Origin: Paenibacillus silvae
Lineage (GTDB): Bacteria > Bacillota > Bacilli > Paenibacillales > Paenibacillaceae
Assembly (NCBI RefSeq): GCF_014639235.1
Contig: NZ_BMFU01000009.1
Location: forward strand, 1-64,000
DNA: 64,000 nucleotides
Direction: 5' to 3'
Below are positions 60,481-64,000 of this stretch, in pieces. Under the pieces are notes generated by a model. It was not told where the DNA came from. It made no database searches and saw only the letters and a program-made list of their open reading frames with translations. The translations under genes and the position numbers were made by a program. Positions within the stretch are counted from its first letter, which is position 1; every line of letters starts with the position of its first letter.

Positions 60481-62565
60481 GTGCGGGTGAAGAACGGCAT
60501 CAGCTTGTGCATGATTGTAAAGGATGAGGGCAAGTGTCTGGACCGTTGTCTGCGCTCGATAAGTGATAAGGTAGATGAAATTGTTGTCGTAGATACAGGC
60601 TCGACAGATGATTCGCAGGCCATTGCCAGACGATATCGTGCTGAAATCATAGACATGGAATGGAACGGCGATTTCAGCGAAGCACGCAATCTCTCACTTG
60701 CTGCTGCGAGTTATTCGTGGATTCTGGTGCTGGATGCGGATGAAGTGTGGACACAGATGGAGTGCACGAAAACTGAACTGCTGGAATGGCTGGAGGCCGG
60801 GAGTCAGGAGGTCTGGGGCTACTGGATCAAGGTAACCAGTTTGCTGGGTACGATGGGTGAAGAGCGTGTGACGGATGAGGTATGTCGTTTGTTCCGCAAC
60901 GATCCCCGGATTGCTTTTCGTGGACGCATCCATGAGGAAGCAGCTTCTTCGATTCAGGCAATTATACCGGGCGGGATAGGTCACTCGGACATAGAGGTTG
61001 TTCATTATGGTTATCTGGATGATGTTATCGCTGCCAAGGGCAAAAACGAGCGCAATATGCAGCTGATCCGACTGGCTTTACAACAAACGCCGGATCGGGA
61101 GGAAATGCTGTATGCTCTGGCAGCAGAATGGTTTCAGCAGGCGAGGTATGAGGAAGCGATTCGTCTTTTTCTGCCGCTGCTGGCCCAGCTTCTGCCGGAG
61201 TGTGGATATCACTCGGATGTGGTGTTGAAAACGGCGTATGCCTGGAGAGAGCTGGGGCACTATGGCAGAGCGCTGGCCGTCGTGGAGACATGGGCACCCT
61301 TATACGGGGATTTCCCTGATCTGCTCGAGCTTGGCGCTGTGCTGGAACTGGATCATGCGCGGGCAGACAACGCTCTGGGCTGGTTAAAGCAAGCAAAATC
61401 AGCCGCATCGGCAGCGGGGCGATATACCTCGGTGTCTGGTGCGGGCACATATCGTGCGTTAACGCTGGAGGGCATGGCCTATGAGCAGACCGGTCGCTGG
61501 AATGAAGCGGAAGCAGCTTATACAGCCGCTCTAGGCCTGCAGCCGGGTAATGTGGCTGCATGGCAGCGGCTGCTGCTGCTCGGTGCAGCGACGGGACGGC
61601 CGCAGGCCATTGCCCGCGCAGCCGAGGGGGTGTGCTTGCCGCCGGCAGCATGGCAAGCGTTGGTTGCGACCGCGCTGGCTGCGCATCGGCCGGTGTGGCT
61701 GCTGCGCCATGCAGCGGCTCTCGCCCCGGCGCTGCAGGCTCAGCCGCTTGCCCGCGGGCTTGCGCTGGCGCAGCTGGGCGAGGACGCGGGTGCATGCGCG
61801 GCCCTGCGGCCTTGGGCCGCGCATGCGCAGCACGGGCCAGAGGCGGCGCTGGCGCTGTGGGCGCTCGGCCACAAGCGGCCGGGCAGGGCGATGTGCGCTG
61901 CGGTGCCCGAGGCGGCACAGGCGGCGGATGCGCTGCTGCAACGCGCGAGGCTGGCCGCGGGGCAGCGTGCGGGCACGGCCAGGGCCGCTGTGCGCGACCC
62001 AGCGGCCTCGGCGCGAGGGCCGGAGCTGCCGCAGCTGCAGCCGCCCGGCGCCACGCCGCGCATGGGCTCGCAGCCCGCAGCGCTCGGCACGCCTGCGCTG
62101 CTTGCGCCTGCGCAGGCGCTCGCCGCCGTAGGCGCCTGGCCCGCATGGCTGCGCCTGCTGCAGGCCCAGCCGCCAGGCGGCGCGCTGGCGCTGCTCGCAG
62201 CGCTGCCGCCTGCGGCCCGCTGCGGCCTGCTGCGCGCGCCCGCGCACGTCCGCGAAGGGCTGCTTGCGCTATGCGGCCCACCGGGCAGCGCGCAGCAGCT
62301 CCTCGCGGACGAGGTGCCCGCCCTCGCGCCCGTGGCGCATGCGCTTCTGGCGGGCACGCTCGCGCAGCTCGCCGGGCGGCAAAGCCTGGCACGTGATTGG
62401 GCCGAGTACGCGGCCCAAATCACAGCCCGGCCTGCTGCCGCCCAAGGCCGCCCGGTGAAGTTCCTTCCACCGGGCCTGCAGACCCTGCTGCGCCTGACGG
62501 CTCCCGGCGCAGCCCAAGCCCCGACTTACCGGCAGCAGTGCAACTTGCTGCTGGTATACCTGTAG
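60481..62565 (+). CDS. GT2 glycosyltransferase with TPRs and Ala-rich, GC-rich C-terminal half (third of three)
   Basis: 694 residues from GTG 60481 after GGAAGGAGGG. GT2 motifs: SLCMIVKDEGKCLDRCLRS, DTGSTDDS, VLDADEVW, FRGRIHEEA, then TPR-like helices to about residue 360. From about residue 355 the protein turns into Ala/Leu/Pro/Gly-rich helices and the DNA becomes extremely GC-rich (for example only about 9 A/T in 62161-62220), unlike the rest of the window. The end regains normal composition (TYRQQCNLLLVYL). There is no stop, so the frame is kept open. A glycosyltransferase is certain; the tail's origin and role are not. Confidence 0.85.
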   Translation: MRVKNGISLCMIVKDEGKCLDRCLRSISDKVDEIVVVDTGSTDDSQAIARRYRAEIIDMEWNGDFSEARNLSLAAASYSWILVLDADEVWTQMECTKTELLEWLEAGSQEVWGYWIKVTSLLGTMGEERVTDEVCRLFRNDPRIAFRGRIHEEAASSIQAIIPGGIGHSDIEVVHYGYLDDVIAAKGKNERNMQLIRLALQQTPDREEMLYALAAEWFQQARYEEAIRLFLPLLAQLLPECGYHSDVVLKTAYAWRELGHYGRALAVVETWAPLYGDFPDLLELGAVLELDHARADNALGWLKQAKSAASAAGRYTSVSGAGTYRALTLEGMAYEQTGRWNEAEAAYTAALGLQPGNVAAWQRLLLLGAATGRPQAIARAAEGVCLPPAAWQALVATALAAHRPVWLLRHAAALAPALQAQPLARGLALAQLGEDAGACAALRPWAAHAQHGPEAALALWALGHKRPGRAMCAAVPEAAQAADALLQRARLAAGQRAGTARAAVRDPAASARGPELPQLQPPGATPRMGSQPAALGTPALLAPAQALAAVGAWPAWLRLLQAQPPGGALALLAALPPAARCGLLRAPAHVREGLLALCGPPGSAQQLLADEVPALAPVAHALLAGTLAQLAGRQSLARDWAEYAAQITARPAAAQGRPVKFLPPGLQTLLRLTAPGAAQAPTYRQQCNLLLVYL

Positions 62566-62607
62566 TCCGGCGTATCCATCCCGCCGGACACCTCCCCCAT
62601 ACAGCAT

Positions 62608-62630
62608 AAAAAAGCCGGGGGTATCCCGGC
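62608..62630 (-). terminator. Terminator of minus-strand methyltransferase-GT4 unit
   Basis: On the minus strand GCCGGG pairs with CCCGGC around a short loop, followed by TTTTTT. Confidence 0.8.
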
Positions 62631-62727
62631 AGTCCCTTTATTGCTACTGATTCCCCCTGCTCATTCAACCTGTTTCTGATGTAATACACTGTCTACCTGC
62701 TCCCTTTTTCATATTTATCCCGACCAG

Positions 62728-63408
62728 CTATATGTTGTCCGTTTTGCAAATCACAGCCCGAAAGCAGCGAATAGGGGTACCGTACATATCGGAGGAGATG
62801 GCATCGTCCGGTTCCTCCACATTCAGCTTATCCTCAATGGTCAGTCCGGTGACAGCCATAATGGTCTCCAGCAGATCGGGACGCATCTCAGGCACATCGA
62901 AGGTCGCAATTAATTGCCCGTCCGGCTTGAGCACCCGTGCGAATTCACGAAATGCCCGCAGCATCGTGCCCGTATCCAGATGTTCCAGTACAGAGATGCA
63001 GAAGACACGATCGAACTGCCCCGCGGCATACGGAAGCTGAGCCAGATTGGCCTGAGCGCGGTGAAGCCTGGAGAGATAGGTACTTGGCAGTCTCCGGGCC
63101 GCCTCTTCTCCAAAATCAGCCTTAATATCCAGCAGAATCGCCTCTTCTGACATAATGCGCTCATCCCAGTCACATGCGTGAACCTCACGGCAGTGGTCGG
63201 TGAGCCAGAATTTGAACGGGTGGGATATGCCGCAGGCTGCATCCAGCACCACATCGTTTGGCCTTGCAAACTGTCGTGCCCATTCATATTCGTAAGGACG
63301 GCTCCACCATGCGGGATGAAGCGGGAAAATCAGCGTATCCGTCTTCGGGTCATTTTGCCGAATGTACCTTGATTCCATCATTTCCGTTGTGAGTGGTATG
63401 TCCATCAT
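62728..63408 (-). CDS. SAM-dependent methyltransferase
   Basis: 226 residues from ATG 63408, 8 bases after GGAGGGG and overlapping the stop of the upstream gene by 4 bases. Class-I methyltransferase: motif I VVLDAACGISHPFKFW, a following acidic HACDWDERI, and post-motif FDRVFCISVLEHLD with LKPDGQLIATFDVPE. Probably modifies a sugar or lipid carrier in the glycan pathway with its GT4 partner. The substrate is not predictable. Confidence 0.87.
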   Translation of the reverse strand: MMDIPLTTEMMESRYIRQNDPKTDTLIFPLHPAWWSRPYEYEWARQFARPNDVVLDAACGISHPFKFWLTDHCREVHACDWDERIMSEEAILLDIKADFGEEAARRLPSTYLSRLHRAQANLAQLPYAAGQFDRVFCISVLEHLDTGTMLRAFREFARVLKPDGQLIATFDVPEMRPDLLETIMAVTGLTIEDKLNVEEPDDAISSDMYGTPIRCFRAVICKTDNI

Positions 63409-64000
63409 GTCCGAATCCCCTCCTTGATTCCTGTTTCCGTTAAAAAAGCTTCCAGCACCCTGCTCCATCGGCTTTTCCATATGGACAGATCGTAGGAGAG
63501 TGCCGTTTCACGTGCATAGATACCGAGCCGTTCTCGCTCAGCGCGATCCTGAACAAGCCGAATGAGCGCAGCGGTTAATGCCTGTTCCCCTGGAGGTATG
63601 AGCAATCCGTTGAAACCGTCCTGAATCAGATCATTGAGCCCGCCTACATTGGAAGCGATTACCGGCAGTCCGCAGCTCATTGCTTCAAGACAAGCGTAGG
63701 AGGTTCCCTCCGAGAATAACGTAGGAATCACAGCAATATCTGCCTGATGATACGCGTCACGGATGTCTCTGAAATCATACGTATGCTGACGGATTCGCGC
63801 TGTATGCGGATGTGTGCGCTGCCAGTAGCGGAAGGCTCTGCCCACGGTGCTGCCCTCCACCAGTTCTCCAGCAAATTCAATCTCCACATTGGGAAACGCC
63901 CCCAGCAGCTTATCTGCTGCCAGCATCATCGGAATGATACCGCGCTCGCTGCTGATGCGGCGTGGATACAAAATACGGATGGCACGAGAAGCAGAGGGCT
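63405..64000 (-). CDS. GT4 glycosyltransferase, 5' part beyond window
   Basis: The C-terminal GT-B donor domain of a family-4 transferase. The frame is open to the window edge (…ASRAIRILYPRR…), so the start lies outside. Features: LYPRRISSERG at the start of the donor domain, DIAVIPTLFSEGTSYACLEAMSCGLPVIASNVGG with the conserved Glu-x7-Glu-like pattern, and DGFNGLLIPPGEQ. Its stop overlaps the methyltransferase start (ATGA). It belongs to a minus-strand glycan unit that converges on the three GT2-TPR genes. Confidence 0.88.
   Translation of the reverse strand, partial: PSASRAIRILYPRRISSERGIIPMMLAADKLLGAFPNVEIEFAGELVEGSTVGRAFRYWQRTHPHTARIRQHTYDFRDIRDAYHQADIAVIPTLFSEGTSYACLEAMSCGLPVIASNVGGLNDLIQDGFNGLLIPPGEQALTAALIRLVQDRAERERLGIYARETALSYDLSIWKSRWSRVLEAFLTETGIKEGIRT

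Noticed and set aside
61025..62392. Long minus-strand and alternative plus-strand frames in the GC-rich region
   Set aside because: Very high GC removes stop codons in all frames. Only the 60481 frame continues a known domain and has a ribosome binding site.

Overview
The window looks like a chromosomal segment of a Paenibacillus-type Firmicute. This rests on strong AGGAGG-like ribosome binding sites, many TTG and GTG starts, roughly even GC, sigma-A promoters of the TTGACA-17-TATAAT kind, cre-like sites, YesM/YesN-type two-component pairs next to sugar ABC transporters, a PL1 pectate lyase and mannan-degrading phosphorylases. The species cannot be fixed from sequence alone. I saw no rRNA, tRNA, CRISPR array, insertion sequence or prophage.

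Layout. 1-1.5 kb: the 5' part of a leucine dehydrogenase-like gene that carries an in-frame 63-bp tandem repeat, then a UPF0316 membrane protein. 1.7-3.3 kb: a secreted pectate lyase with a good cre site. 3.4-11.7 kb: a divergent beta-mannan locus with a LacI-type regulator, mannosylglucose phosphorylase (GH130), a cellobiose 2-epimerase-like enzyme, a sugar ABC importer and a second GH130 phosphorylase. The two facing promoters each carry the same TTAACGATAAC motif. 11.8-17.2 kb: a NikABCDE-like metal or metallophore importer behind a Fur box. 17.3-21 kb: small unknowns, an APH-fold kinase and a glycosyltransferase. 21-23.6 kb: an ABC-F ATPase behind a small ORF and a terminator, arranged like an attenuator. 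23.8-26.7 kb: a YjfC/YgiB/DUF350-like cluster. 26.8-30.2 kb: nucleoside hydrolase, a PadR regulator with a membrane protein, and signal peptidase II. 30.4-36.4 kb: a YesMN-type sensor/regulator pair with a second sugar ABC importer. 36.6-39.2 kb: MATE exporter and AraC regulator.

39.2-46.3 kb: an Rpn-family PD-(D/E)xK nuclease gene with an apparent internal start for its C-terminal domain, an OmpR-type two-component system with a lipoprotein, TrhO, a SufR-like regulator, and a free-standing gene that encodes only the Rpn C-terminal domain. A structured ~110-bp intergenic repeat precedes that orphan gene, and a second copy lies at about 20.95-21.06 kb. 46.4-49.6 kb: a TrpXYZ-like ABC importer with a long leader. 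49.7-52.3 kb: a winged-helix/TPR regulator and an MFS exporter.

52.4-64 kb: a surface-structure locus. It holds two paralogous Ser/Thr/Gly-rich proteins on the minus strand (one behind a possible sigma-K-like promoter), two proteins with a shared C-terminal domain (one a long Thr-rich repeat fibre), three consecutive GT2-plus-TPR glycosyltransferases (the last with a very GC-rich, Ala-rich C-terminal half), and a methyltransferase and GT4 glycosyltransferase on the minus strand. A reasonable inference is a glycosylated spore or cell-surface fibre system.

The strongest leads for follow-up are the Rpn gene-within-gene plus orphan C-terminal gene, the repeat-invaded leucine dehydrogenase, the dispersed structured repeat, and the repeat fibre with its glycosyltransferases. 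Start sites were chosen mainly from ribosome binding site spacing, so several are shorter than the longest open frame.
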